The translations under genes were made by a program, and so were the position numbers. A stretch of DNA of 64,000 nucleotides, from positions 2,976,001-3,040,000 of the forward strand of contig JAUDYN010000007.1 in the NCBI GenBank assembly GCA_030407005.1. Direction: 5' to 3'. Numbering within the stretch: position 1 is the first letter of the stretch; the number at the start of each line of letters is the position of its first letter. The notes beneath the pieces are model-generated. The model searched no databases. It was not told where the DNA came from and was given only the letters and a program-made list of their open reading frames with translations. Below, piece by piece: positions 1-10,146 of the stretch. This DNA comes from Desarmillaria ectypa (taxonomy: Eukaryota > Basidiomycota > Agaricomycetes > Agaricales > Physalacriaceae).

Positions 1-50
1 TGGGTTGGAAATCAGATTGTTCTGTTCTCGCAGCTGATTATCTGCAACAG

Positions 51-824
51 TGAAGAACGGCGATTCCATCGCTTCTGAGGGTAAAGGTGACTACCTGTAC
101 ATGTCCGGACGTATCTTGGACGTCCAAGGAAACCCTATCGCTGGCGCGGTCATGGATGTATGGGAGGCAGATCAACACGGAGTCTACGACATGGAGGTAG
201 ATACCCCATCGCTACGATACATTGTACACTAACGAAGTCTGTAGTATCCCGACTACAACGACAAACCTGATTGCAGAGGACGCTTCATCACCGGAGAGGA
301 TGGCGTATTTGCATTCAGAGCTGTGAGGTCAGTTCTTTCATGGTTAGGATACCTCCTGCTGATTCGTACGATAACTAGGCCATTATCGTACCCTTTCACT
401 GAAAGTGGACCTGTTATAGATCTGCTTGATGCTCTGAACACTCACAAGTGCAGACCAGCACATCTTCATTTCAAGATTGTCGTAAGTTATATTGTCTGAT
501 GGTTCTCATGTCATAACTGAAGATATGTCGTATACAGGCACCCAACTACGTGGAACTCGTCACTCAGCTGTACTTCAAGGGTGATCAATATCTAGAGATC
601 GACACTGTATTTGCTGTCAGGAAGTCCCTCATTGTGGTGCGTTTGATTTATGCCAGAATTCATCGGACATGCACTTATAACACCTCCAGGACCCGAAGCT
701 GATTACAGACACGTCTATTACCTTGGCTCGGGGTTTCAAGGAAACAAAGCCGCACCTTGAACTTGAGCGAGACTTTGTGCTTGTCAGGGATCAGGACCTC
801 ATCAAGCCGAAACCCAAGGCTTAA
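51..824 (+). CDS. Intradiol ring-cleavage dioxygenase, 5' partial
   Basis: Only the C-terminal catalytic half is inside the window; the upstream exons lie before base 1, and the first visible exon follows an acceptor CAG ending at base 50. I read exons from 51-196, from 245, and three more, ending with TAA at 822-824. The frame shows the intradiol signature: the SEGKGDYLYMSGRILD strand, a GVYD tyrosine (182-190), a second tyrosine at 389-391 in the PLSYPF loop, and RPAHLHFKI with its two histidines (461-469). These Tyr/Tyr/His/His residues are the known non-haem Fe(III) ligands that open catechol or hydroxyquinol rings between the hydroxyls. It is paralogous to the gene at 23693-25205. The next gene downstream on the same strand is a quinate/shikimate dehydrogenase. 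Substrate (hydroxyquinol, catechol or other) cannot be told from sequence alone. Confidence 0.9.
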
Positions 825-1337
825 TCCTACAATGAGGTGGACGCAGGTCGTTCTCGGTATATCTATGTAGATGAACAAATTACTTCGAACGAGTTCGCTC
901 TGAAAAGTAGCTGATTCAGAACTGAAAGGGATTGCCGAAATTTCCGAACATATGTTCTTTGTACCATGACAAACGAAAGTATATATTAGCTGTGTACAAG
1001 TGGTACAAGTGATTGATTTAGGAACTAAAGGGATCTGGGCTGAAGCTGTCGAACGTATGCTCTTTGTTGAGTTGACGACACCAGGGCCTAGCTCAACTGG
1101 TTGCGAAGAAGTACTAACTTCATTGTTTACATGGGATGGTACGGCGAATGATGCTCGTGGCGTCAGAAAAGAACTTGAACTCGAGCAGCTGAGTCTAAAC
1201 TTCAACCAAGAAAGGCAAGACCGGCTTTTGGTCCGATTCTCCGTTTATCTCCTGATCTCTGCTAGAGTGCAGAAACTTTCCTCCGACATATAAAATGAAA
1301 CGTTCTCCGCATCGCATACCCCAGTTACTGTCCCGCG
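825..1337. other. Intergenic, dioxygenase to dehydrogenase
   Basis: About 500 bp between two genes on the + strand. Open frames exist on both strands but resemble no family I know and lack a conserved start or intron pattern. It must hold the terminator of the dioxygenase and the promoter of the dehydrogenase; I see no clear regulatory site. Confidence 0.4.
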
Positions 1338-2681
1338 ATGGCCTCCCCAGTCGCACCCCAGAACAAACGATTCCCTCTGTTTGGATATCCCATTGCACAT
1401 TCGTCTGCTCCCGGTCTGCATAATACCTGCTTTGACGCCTTGGAGTCGGGCAACAGATACGAACTGTGGCCAACGTCAAAGATAACAGACGATGTATTGG
1501 AGTTCATCAAGAGCGACGAGTTTGGTGGATGCGCGTACGTCGGGCGCTTTTAATAAAACGAGTTCTGATCTAAAAAATGCAGAGTAACGATGCCCAACAA
1601 AGCGGCCATTATACCCTATCTAGACGAAGTATCGCCTGAGACTCAGGTTACTGACGCGTGCAACACGATAGTGAAGGTCCGAACTGAGAACGGATTCAAG
1701 TTCGTCGGGCAGAATACCGACAGTATGTCACTATCTGACCACAACGCGATAAAGGCTGACTTTTCCTAGTCCTCGGTGTGCGAAACGCGTTACTCAACGC
1801 TCTTCGTGACCAATATCCTGGGGGAAAGCTATCTCCACAGTCCTCCTTCTCTTCGTCCGTCAAAGGTGCCGGCCTTGTGATAGGAGGAGGAGCGACGACG
1901 CGATCTGCTGCACATGCCCTTACTTTGCTTGGACTCAGCCCGATTTTCCTGATTAACCGGGACCCAGAGGAAGTGCGCGTTGTTATGGAAGCAATGCCCC
2001 ATCTTTCAAAGAAGGGAGGACTGATCCATCTCAAGAATCCGGATGATGTGGAGAAGTATCTCGTCAGCCCAGACGCTTGCACCCTCTTGATGGCTGTTGG
2101 TGCTATACGTATGTCAGCCAGCATTACCAGGAAGACTTCGATCTCATCTTCGTTTTCCATAGCTGCCATCGCGCCTGTCACCTACGCAGAACGTATGGTA
2201 TATACAACTGTCATGGCGGCGTCGACTATTCCCTACAAACAACCTACCGCCAAGTCTGGTCTTCCTTTACCCATAAAACGCATCTTCCTGGAAATGCCCG
2301 TAGGTCCTCTATTGCACATGTTCGGTTTATACTGATCAAATGCTCCGGTAGTACAAACCGCGCAGGACACCTATGCTTCAAATCGCAGAAGCTACCGGCT
2401 GGCATGTCATCAACGGTGTTCAGGTACGGAACATCTCCCCTCCACGATCAATGTAGCCTGAATCCTTGGGACAGGCGATGATTGAGCAAGGACTTGCCCA
2501 GCAGCGCATGTGGTACAGCGGTATCGCTACAGTCGAAGCGGGCAGTGATACGACGATACTGAGCAAGGAGATTGAAGACTCTGCAAGGCAATTCGCGGAA
2601 GAGATGAAGGAAATCGTCGTTCACGACAAAGAGGTAGATAGGGCTGCAGGAAAGGATGGTGCCGCCGCGCCGAAGAAATAG
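1338..2681 (+). CDS. Quinate/shikimate dehydrogenase-like protein
   Basis: Six exons read cleanly: 1338-1534, 1583-1722, 1770-2108, 2163-2299, 2352-2423 and 2475-2681, all with GT-AG introns of about 50 bp. The protein follows the fungal shikimate/quinate dehydrogenase layout. It has an N-terminal substrate domain with FGYPIAHSSAP, the catalytic lysine in VTMPNKAAI, the DACNTIV motif and GQNTD with the catalytic aspartate. A Rossmann domain follows with VIGGGATTRSAAHAL and NRDPEE, then a C-terminal helix region with GVQAMIEQGLAQQ. The family interconverts quinate or shikimate and the 3-dehydro acids using NAD(P). Next to an intradiol dioxygenase, a role in feeding aromatic acids to ring cleavage is an inference. 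A decayed paralogue lies at 22448-23440. Start chosen as the first ATG giving the SDH N terminus. Confidence 0.88.
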
Positions 2682-3640
2682 ACAGCGGGGACTACCAATC
2701 ACATACCAGCAAGCGACGCAAATTCAATGTAACTCATACATCTAATTAAAAACGTTAGCCTGACCGAGTCTCGTCTCTGATTATCCCTTCCAAGTCGTAC
2801 TAAGAGCTTAACCAGGAGAATGATAGAGATAAGAAATTATATTATAAAACGAGATACATCTAAAAGAGGTATAGGGTACTTCGAGCGCAGGAAAATATCA
2901 GGATGAAAGTGAGAACCTTGACCCAGAGGCTCTAGCACTAATGTCCGCGGTTGTAGCTGGTAAGAGATTTATTCTTCAAGACCCCACAGCAGGCAACTGG
3001 AAAGGCAGCCTAGCATACGCGAATTTCGCCACCGTTGGAAGCGCTGTATAATTTGAATATTCCAGGAAGAGTCGTCACAAGAAAGGGTGTAATAAGCTGC
3101 CTGTTAATAAACGGAGTCATAGGGTGGGTACATGATGCAGGAAGAAGAAAAGTCGGACGATCGGTCCGGTCGTCCGTTGGGCGCCGTCACTGTTGCCTTC
3201 GCGTTTGTAATGTGCCGTTCGAAGTTACATGCAGTCCTTCCCGACTGGACAAACGTCCGAAACATAAATTTCCATTGGTCTCTCTCTTCATCTGAGGGTC
3301 AAGCGGTCTGCAGGGCCTAGTAATTTTTTTGACAAGATAATAGATGATATGTGACACGTTGAGCAGTCTAGTTCTGAAGAGTAGAATGCGAGTGTGTTCG
3401 ACTCTCTCTTTCATGGGTATTCTGCCAAGTGCTAACCTTCCGCCAGACTCTCCAAGATACGGATAGCCGATAATGGCGATGATTGCGGACATCTACGAAG
3501 ATATAGAACGCGTATATTGGCGTTCTCGTTTTGTCACGAGAGAACCATGAAAAAATTTCATGCTCTAAGAGGGTAACGTTGAAACGGATGAAACTGGCTT
3601 CTCTTCATGCATGCTACCTTTCTCAAGACAGATATACATG
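2682..3640. other. Gene-poor stretch, 2.7-3.6 kb
   Basis: AT-rich sequence follows the dehydrogenase stop. Short overlapping open frames around 3035-3492 on both strands contradict one another and match no family I recognise. No RNA gene or repeat shared with the rest of the window was seen. Confidence 0.4.
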
Positions 3641-4660
3641 ATGTCCTTTCAGTGGCTTGCCCAGCTGTTCTATTCCATTCCCCGGTTCATCACGCCGCAA
3701 AGCGACAACGACGACTATGATGGTGTCCTCCCGAAAGGAGTTCGGTCTGCAAAGCGATGCCTCATATTTTCTCAAGATCCTCAATCGCCGTACCGAGTTT
3801 GTCATCGGAAATATCCTCATCGAGCAGGTTGAATACCGTAATTGTTGCTTTGATCTGGCTAGTCCTTCGGAACATAAGTTGCTGATTTTAATGGTGAAGG
3901 AAGTGGGCGAACAGCATACCTCATGGTGGACTGGTTGAGCAGCTGATCTGGATACGATCAACACGGAGGGGAGGGCATCCACTGATGTGAATTCATCTGC
4001 TTCGACGGCCCTATCACCTTCCAGCACCGTTCTGGCTGAACACGAATGGGCTACCCTGAGTCCTGAGTATACTTCTGGTTCCCTACTCACGGGAGTGAGC
4101 AGACTAGATCTAAAGGTTGGTTTTCACGGCAAGTTCTTCATCTTGGGCATCAGATACCATCATGCTCTACCGTTCCAAGTTCTTATGAAAATGTATCTCC
4201 GCCAGTTGCAAAGAAGCGTCACCCTGGAGCAATTTCTGCTCCTTCAGATGGCTGACAGGAACCATTCCGGAGTACCATCTTGTTTTCACTCAGCCTCATG
4301 GATATGTATTTACCATTTGCACGGTTCTCCAGCTGGAGACGCAAGCGCAGATGCGCAAGTCCCCACAAGCTGGACACCAGGGTTTGCATTCTGTATTGAA
4401 GCCTGTAAATTTGAAGAGAGACCCGTCGGTAGCATCTCCAGAGACGATGAGGTGCAGTGGGAAGTGGAAAAAGTTACGGCTAGTCAGGAGTGGGCTAGTT
4501 TGCAGGAGGTGAACTTCATCATTTAGATCATGAGCAGATCTTTCTGATGCACATCTTCTGGCAGGAAAACAGGCATCGGATGAGCCTTTCGAAAGAATGA
4601 TAGAGGACGTGGAAAGGAGGTTAGAAACTCACGAGTCCCATACTGCGCTTGCTGGTAATG
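3641..4660 (+). pseudogene. Relic paralogue of the gene at 59.6 kb
   Basis: This is a decayed copy of the single-domain hypothetical gene at 59628-60785. The N terminus (SFQWLAQLFYSIPRFITP) aligns with the intact copy's start, and the segments around the VEY(C/R)(K/N)C motif, the Ser/Thr-rich linker, the VTLEQF motif and the QWE..K..QEW segment follow in order. The frame changes several times: the three pieces are read in different frames at about 3611-3832, 3657-3938 and 3987-4526. The intron donor after the QEW motif is kept, but the last exon soon reaches a stop. No function is known for either copy. Confidence 0.7.
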
Positions 4661-4874
4661 CATCTACTAAACTTTCTCGCTTCATTGTATCTTTGGTTAT
4701 AATATCCATGGGTAAAAGAGCTGACGTCAGACCGATAAGTCATGCCGAAGTACAGCCACCACTGACGTGATGTCGGCGGTGCTCCTGGAACAGCTCTTTG
4801 GCTCTGGACCACCACCTTCTCTTGCCACTGTTGAGCAAAATTCTTACTGAGACGCGTCAATCAACCTTTTAGAG

Positions 4875-6260
4875 ATGCAGATAGCATCTCACGGAGCGCG
4901 GGCAGCAACCCGCGACGTCTCCGCCTTCGTCGTTCCAAAATTACGGACGGCGGCAACCAGGTCCATTCATGCTTCTGCGTACCCAAGCTTGTTACCTGCT
5001 GGCACTTCATCTACTGGAAATGCTGCGCGGCGGATACTATTCACAGCCAGACAAATTGCATCTAGATTCTATGCCCATCTCACCGCCCCTGGACTGGGTG
5101 TTCGCCGAGCGTCGTCAGTTGCTCGGTCTATACATGGACAAGGGCTGCCTGGGCGCATTCCATCCATTCAGCAGCGCATGTCACACTCGGTTCGATACAA
5201 TCTAGCTAGACCTCTGCAACAACACTTCATCCCCCGTGGCCCTGTCATTCCTCGAACTGTCACCCAAGTCGGTCTCGGGACAGCAAGGAACTTCTCCTCA
5301 GGCCGTGTTCTCTTTGATAACTTTACACAGAATGTACCTGTAACGGGTCGTGCGTTCTGCGAGGTCGACTGGGAGATCAAGATGAGGAGGGAAAGGGAGG
5401 CAATGAAGAAGTCCATCAAGTACGACAAGAAAAAGGCTCGAGGAAAGCTCTCCTTGAAGGCGAAGGAGAACAAGATTGTTCTGCCTCCCACCCCTGCTTC
5501 AGAACCTACCGTCGATGCCGATATCGAGCACTACTTCTCCGCTCCTCCGAGCAACGGAGTTACAACTTCTCTTCTCATCCCCCTAGCACCTACCCCTACT
5601 GAACGTACCCCTCTCCCTCCAGATACGTCTCCTCATCAGTCCCTTCTTCCCTTACCGAAGCTGGCGTCCATCCATACCTCTCACGAACTGCACTCGCTGC
5701 GAGTCTCGACCCTATTCGCCCGGCTCGACGCGGCCAATGTCTGGGAGCGGGGCGTACAGCGCTCTGGGTACGCCACCCGCGCCGACGCCATTGGTGTCTG
5801 CACCATTCTCAGAGTCGAGTTTGTCGGTTGGACTAAGGCCGAAGTGAGGAGCATCATCGGGGAAAGCGGAAGTGGGTGGTGCGTCCTAGAGGAACGGCGA
5901 ACTATACCGGAAGAGGATGACGATGATGATGCGCTCTCTGATACCTCTTCCATTCTCTCTGGCATGTCAGGAGAGTATGAAGATCATATGGAGGGACCTC
6001 CTCAATTCGAGGAGCCAACCGGATCGTTCATCCTTCCGACCCTTGACTTCTCTTCCCCGTTCATCGCAAGTCGGCCGCCCTCCGACTTTGATATGTTCTC
6101 TGACGTCGATTCTGAAATCGATATCGAGTCCTTATCGGACGTATCAGCTGGCCTCCGTGTTGATCCTCCCTCCACCAATGGATGGTATCTTTTCAGCTCG
6201 GATTTCTCTCAACGGACAGATGGTTGTGGACGGCTACCCACGGAGATTCGTGCTGACTAG
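4875..6260 (+). CDS. Hypothetical protein, organelle-like N terminus
   Basis: A single 461-codon open frame with an upstream stop and a good ATG. The first ~150 residues are rich in Arg, Ser and Ala with almost no acidic residues, as in mitochondrial presequences. A basic helix (residues about 175-205, KKSIKYDKKKARGKLSLKAKE) follows, then a Pro/Ser/Thr-rich linker. A compact conserved-looking segment around residues 270-345 contains VEFVGWTKAEVRSIIGE and WCVLEERR. The tail is Asp/Ser/Glu-rich and acidic. Proteins of this layout occur in mushrooms as uncharacterised orthologues, as far as I recall. I do not recognise a named domain. Mitochondrial targeting is inferred from composition only. 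No intron is needed. Confidence 0.75.
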   Translation: MQIASHGARAATRDVSAFVVPKLRTAATRSIHASAYPSLLPAGTSSTGNAARRILFTARQIASRFYAHLTAPGLGVRRASSVARSIHGQGLPGRIPSIQQRMSHSVRYNLARPLQQHFIPRGPVIPRTVTQVGLGTARNFSSGRVLFDNFTQNVPVTGRAFCEVDWEIKMRREREAMKKSIKYDKKKARGKLSLKAKENKIVLPPTPASEPTVDADIEHYFSAPPSNGVTTSLLIPLAPTPTERTPLPPDTSPHQSLLPLPKLASIHTSHELHSLRVSTLFARLDAANVWERGVQRSGYATRADAIGVCTILRVEFVGWTKAEVRSIIGESGSGWCVLEERRTIPEEDDDDDALSDTSSILSGMSGEYEDHMEGPPQFEEPTGSFILPTLDFSSPFIASRPPSDFDMFSDVDSEIDIESLSDVSAGLRVDPPSTNGWYLFSSDFSQRTDGCGRLPTEIRAD

Positions 6261-7534
6261 ATTATCGATTGATATGTAGGGGAAGATGTGTTTCATACAC
6301 GATTGCTGCGTATCTCTTTTCTGTTTTAACTACACGATATTTACGACCCAAGGCATCTTCTCATGCAGTAGAATGCGTTCACAATCATTTACCTCCTTTT
6401 CTTCATTTTTCTGTACTTGTATACTGCAAAGAAATGTATCAATGTTTATGATTTTCCCATGACGTCGACGCAAAAGTTCGTGTTTCTCGGCCAGGAAGGA
6501 GGGAGACCCGGACTTGTCATTGCTGTACAGACAATAGGAATCTATGACCTTATACGACAGGTGTCTCTAAGATACGGATCACTCATATCCGCTGGAAGCT
6601 AATCGATGTTGTGGTTTTTGCTGGATGGGGTTGATCAGTTTCGGTCGCTGTGTGATGAAGGGGGCACCGTCAAGAGGATATTGGGTTTCGGAACCGTTAG
6701 GCGTCTCAAAGATCCTAATTTTTGAAGCACCCCGTGAAGTAATTCTATTCGATAACCGAAAACGAAACGGACCCTGTGAATGCATGGAGGGTAATCAGAT
6801 ACGGTCTCTCCATCTCATGACCCGCTCAACACAATAGTTTGCTCTTCTTGACTCACCTTCATCACAATCACTCCCACAGTGGAGTTCGGGTGGCGCCGTG
6901 GTGCATAGAATGAATGGCGATGACGGAATGATTTGAGGTTTCCTTGTTCTCTTGGGGATGTTACAATCGCTGGGGATAATCTGTGATTGCGGGAGTAAAG
7001 TCCGACCGCAGTTCAGAATTTACACGTGGGGCCAGGAGAGAGAGCTCTAGTCGTGGTCCAAGAATTTCCCAGTTGAAGCCTTGAGGCAAGTCTAGCTCCT
7101 GGGGCGCGTGATTCATCGATCCAGTCACAACGGCAATGAGCTACTGTAGTCGGTGGTGACGCCCCACGAAACGTTGTAGCCACGCGCTGCCAAGGGCCAC
7201 GTTCCTCTCTATGATGCAATAGTCAGCGTGGAGGGGGTGTGAAAGATTTCATAACGTGCCCCTCTATAGAAGACTTTAGGATGTAAACAAATCGCATTAC
7301 AACTGGTTAAGTCTACGAGTATATCATGATGAGTGGGTATAATTCCTCCGTGAAGATGGCGTGAATCGTAATTGTATTCGTAGAGTCGGTATTATGAAGG
7401 TCGTTTCGCTTCGTAATGGATTAACGTGCAGAGTCCTCAAACTCGTGGCAGAAATGAATGTCAAGCACGGTGGTAGAGAGGCCGTCTGCACAGAAGCGTA
7501 AGCACGATCGATCAGGGCGATCGGACCAAAAAAA
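6261..7534. other. Intergenic, 6.3-7.5 kb
   Basis: No gene that I can support. Short open frames on both strands (for example 6625-6837 and 7013-7219) have no recognisable motif. It separates two oppositely oriented genes whose 3' ends face each other, so it holds both 3' regions. Confidence 0.4.
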
Positions 7535-8227
7535 CTATGGTGCCCACCAGTAGGAATGTCCGCGGTTCCGCTTCTTCTTGCTTGAATGTTTACTTGGCTG
7601 GCGGGAGGGAGGAGTATTGGTGTTCTTTCCGCTCATAAAGTTTACGAAACGGGAGAAAACGCCCATCTTCGCTACGGGTGGTGTGGAGTAGGGCTGGATA
7701 GGGTACTGGTATTGGGGTGGCTGGGGCTGTTGGTATTGGGGTGGCTGAGGCTGTTGGTAGGGGGCCTACAAAGAATAAATGACAGTGCACTTGGAGTAGC
7801 AGGTAGTAATACGTACTGTCATCATCTGACCCATCTGGGGATGCAAATAGTAATGGTTTGCCGAGTACTGGGGCATTGACCGCTGCTGGTACACTTGGGG
7901 TCGTGTAGGATACACAGTGGTCGTAGCGGACCGTGAAGGTTTTTGATGTCGAGAATTGCTGTGAGAGCGCTTTGGAATATATGTCTCTGTCTTAGATCTA
8001 GAGTGTTTGGGTCGGGAGCTCGTCGTGGGACGCGATGAGGATGATGATACCCGTCGCTCCGGTCGAGGTGGGGGCAAGACATGGAATGTCTGTGCCCGTT
8101 GAGGGAGCTCCGGGACGAACGGATTGGATGGGGAGTGTTTCTTGGTCTCGGAGACCCACTTGTGAATGCTACGCTGTTTCTCGTGGTATTGATGAATCGC
8201 AGCTGGACTGAAATCGTACTCCGTCAT
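7535..8227 (-). CDS. Small Pro/Gln/Ser-rich hypothetical protein
   Basis: Two exons on the minus strand: 8227-7817 and 7765-7535, with a 51-bp intron (GTACGT...TTTGTAG). The start is MTEYDFSPAAIHQYHEK. A predicted N-terminal helix with HQYHEKQRSIHKWV is followed by a Ser/Arg/Pro-rich disordered region. A run of HPQMGQMM lies at the exon end, then a tandem 8-residue repeat QQPQPPQY (24 bp, two copies, 7707-7760). The C terminus is basic with KKKRNRGHSYWWAP just before the stop. No enzymatic motif is present. The repeat and low-complexity composition suggest an RNA- or protein-binding disordered protein, which is only a guess. The exon phase (0/0) and the clean stop support the model. Confidence 0.65.
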
Positions 8228-8599
8228 GGTGGAAAGAAAGAAAGAGATATTATGTTTGGACTTGTTGGTCTTCAATGAAGAAAGTCAGGGCCGGATGGTG
8301 AGTTACGCTTCGGGCCCTTGATTTCCTTTACCGGATGCGGGGTATCAGGAAGACATGTAATATGTCCGAAACGAATGACGGAAGACCAGAACGCACAGAA
8401 GAATGAAACGATGGCCGGCTGGGAAAACTGCTCCTGAGGACAGCTGCAAAAATCAAAACGGCTTCCGGTCCGTCTTTGTCATGAAATGTCCAGGTGCTCG
8501 AGTCTGTACCGCTCACAAATCACTAAGCCTGGCCAAGGCCAAAATGCTGGGAGAGAACATCTAGAAGCATCCAGGAACAAGTAAAAATAGAGAAAAAAA
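8228..8599. other. Intergenic with Pol III terminator
   Basis: Holds the promoter side of the small Pro/Gln-rich gene. Immediately 3' of the tRNA (minus strand) there is a run of seven T (plus-strand A run at 8593-8599), a good RNA polymerase III terminator. Nothing else was recognised. Confidence 0.5.
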
Positions 8600-8721
8600 C
8601 GCTGGAAGCAGGATTTGAACCTACGCGGTGAAACACCAAGTGATAATTTTGGGGTTACGTAATCATCAACGTAAACTGCCTTCATTCAAATCACTCGCCT
8701 TAACTACTCGGCCATTCCAGC
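8600..8721 (-). tRNA. tRNA-Ser(UGA): tRNA-Ser(UGA) with 40-nt intron
   Basis: The minus strand folds as a class II tRNA. The acceptor stem GCTGGAA pairs with TTCCAGC. The D arm carries the A box TGGCCGAGTAGTTAAGG. The anticodon stem AGTGA/TCACT encloses a loop with T33 and anticodon TGA at positions 34-36 (8688-8686). The long variable arm is GGTGTTTCACC, the T arm GTAGG-TTCAAAT-CCTGC includes the B box, and the discriminator is G, as in serine tRNAs. A 40-nt intron (8684-8645) sits after position 37, the canonical site. A T7 terminator follows. UCA is the main cognate serine codon. Confidence 0.93.
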
Positions 8722-9489
8722 ATAGTAACCGTGGAGAACTAAGCTTGCACATTGCCAAGATATTCTGCTCAACATAAAAAAAGGACACGAAGAGTGACTA
8801 GGAATGACGCCTTATAGCCACGAATAAAGTACAGACATACAGGTTCCCATTCCTATAGTTGAATATAGGAAAGATGAATCAGCGGCGACATTAAGCATGT
8901 ACAAAGTGCATACGGTAGGCTAATGGACTTGATGAAAAACATTTGTTTCACATGTTCCAATGCACGCTTCTATACTCAACTGCATGACCATCCTCGTTGT
9001 GGACGACGGCTTCTTGAAACAGGGTGAAGGCTCCCGGATCATAGCAAAAGTCACGCCTTTCACTTCGAAGTCCAGGAAACACGAACATTGACGTTATTAA
9101 TTCAACACCAGAGGAATGCATAACGGCACCAAGGGGTCAATATTTTCACGAAAAGAATACCGAAAAAGCCCAAAGAGAGACATAGTGTTAACGAGAACCG
9201 GGTTCACTCTGATTAGTATTCATCTGAAAAACGGCAGGCGGCCGCTACCAGGATGTCGCTGATACAATCTGGACTTTGTACTCTCCCACGTCTACGTGAC
9301 ATCGTCCAGGATCCTTGCACTCTCACGGAATGACTGCCGAGTATAAATATGGTCTACCATCGTTGCACACTTTGTCGGCTTCGCGAGGGGCTGCTAAATA
9401 GGTGAAAATAGCCAGAGATGTATGGAATGGGCGCCAAAAAAACATGATAGCTGTGCCAACAAAGGCGGCGTCTCGAGCAAGTGCCGAAA
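8722..9489. other. Intergenic, tRNA to repeat copy A
   Basis: About 770 bp without any frame or motif I can support. It ends where similarity to repeat copies C and E begins near 9490. Confidence 0.4.
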
Positions 9490-10146
9490 TGCTACGACTT
9501 ATGCGAGGCTGAGCGCTGAGCATCGAGCTTAAATTCAATGAAGTTCAGCGTAGCCGTCTATCACAAAACGATGGAGTTTCCAAGAGCCCACACCATGTAT
9601 GAACACCAAAAGAAAACCCAAGAGAAATGAAAGATAGGTTGTCCTCGAAGGAGAGATATGTAAGTTCACTAAGATGTAGGCTGTTATCATTGCCCAGAGA
9701 AAACCAAAGACCCAAAGAGAAACGGCGTATACAGAGTGTAGAATTGATGAATAGCGTTGGTGATAGGCTGAAGATCGACGCCGAAGGACAGATATGCAAG
9801 TCCAAAGGCATCGAAATGATATATATATATGAATGATGATAGACTGGGGAAGTGTAGGATGTCGACGGAGAGATATGCACGTCGATAGTAAAAGATGCTA
9901 AAGAGATTGGAAGCGATGAGCACGCGCGGAAGTCCTGGACGAAGGTCCAATGATGACAAGACCGAAAGCCGAGGAGACGCACGGGACGAAGAGGAGGTTG
10001 TAGGATGGAATAGTTTGTCGTTCATGAGAAGGGATGGGACATAAACGGCACAGAACTCGTTGACTACCCGTCGGCAGTCAACGGTTCCTCCGAGGTCCGT
10101 AAGAGAACAGTGATAGCCCGTCGACCACCCCTGTCTCTAAGGTTCC

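Noticed and set aside
675..1205. 176-codon frame on the minus strand beside dioxygenase 1
   Set aside because: It runs antisense through the last dioxygenase exon and has no motif or intron pattern.
9545..9982. 145-codon minus-strand frame in the tail of copy A
   Set aside because: The equivalent frame in copies B, C and E is broken by stops, so it is taken as untranslated tail.
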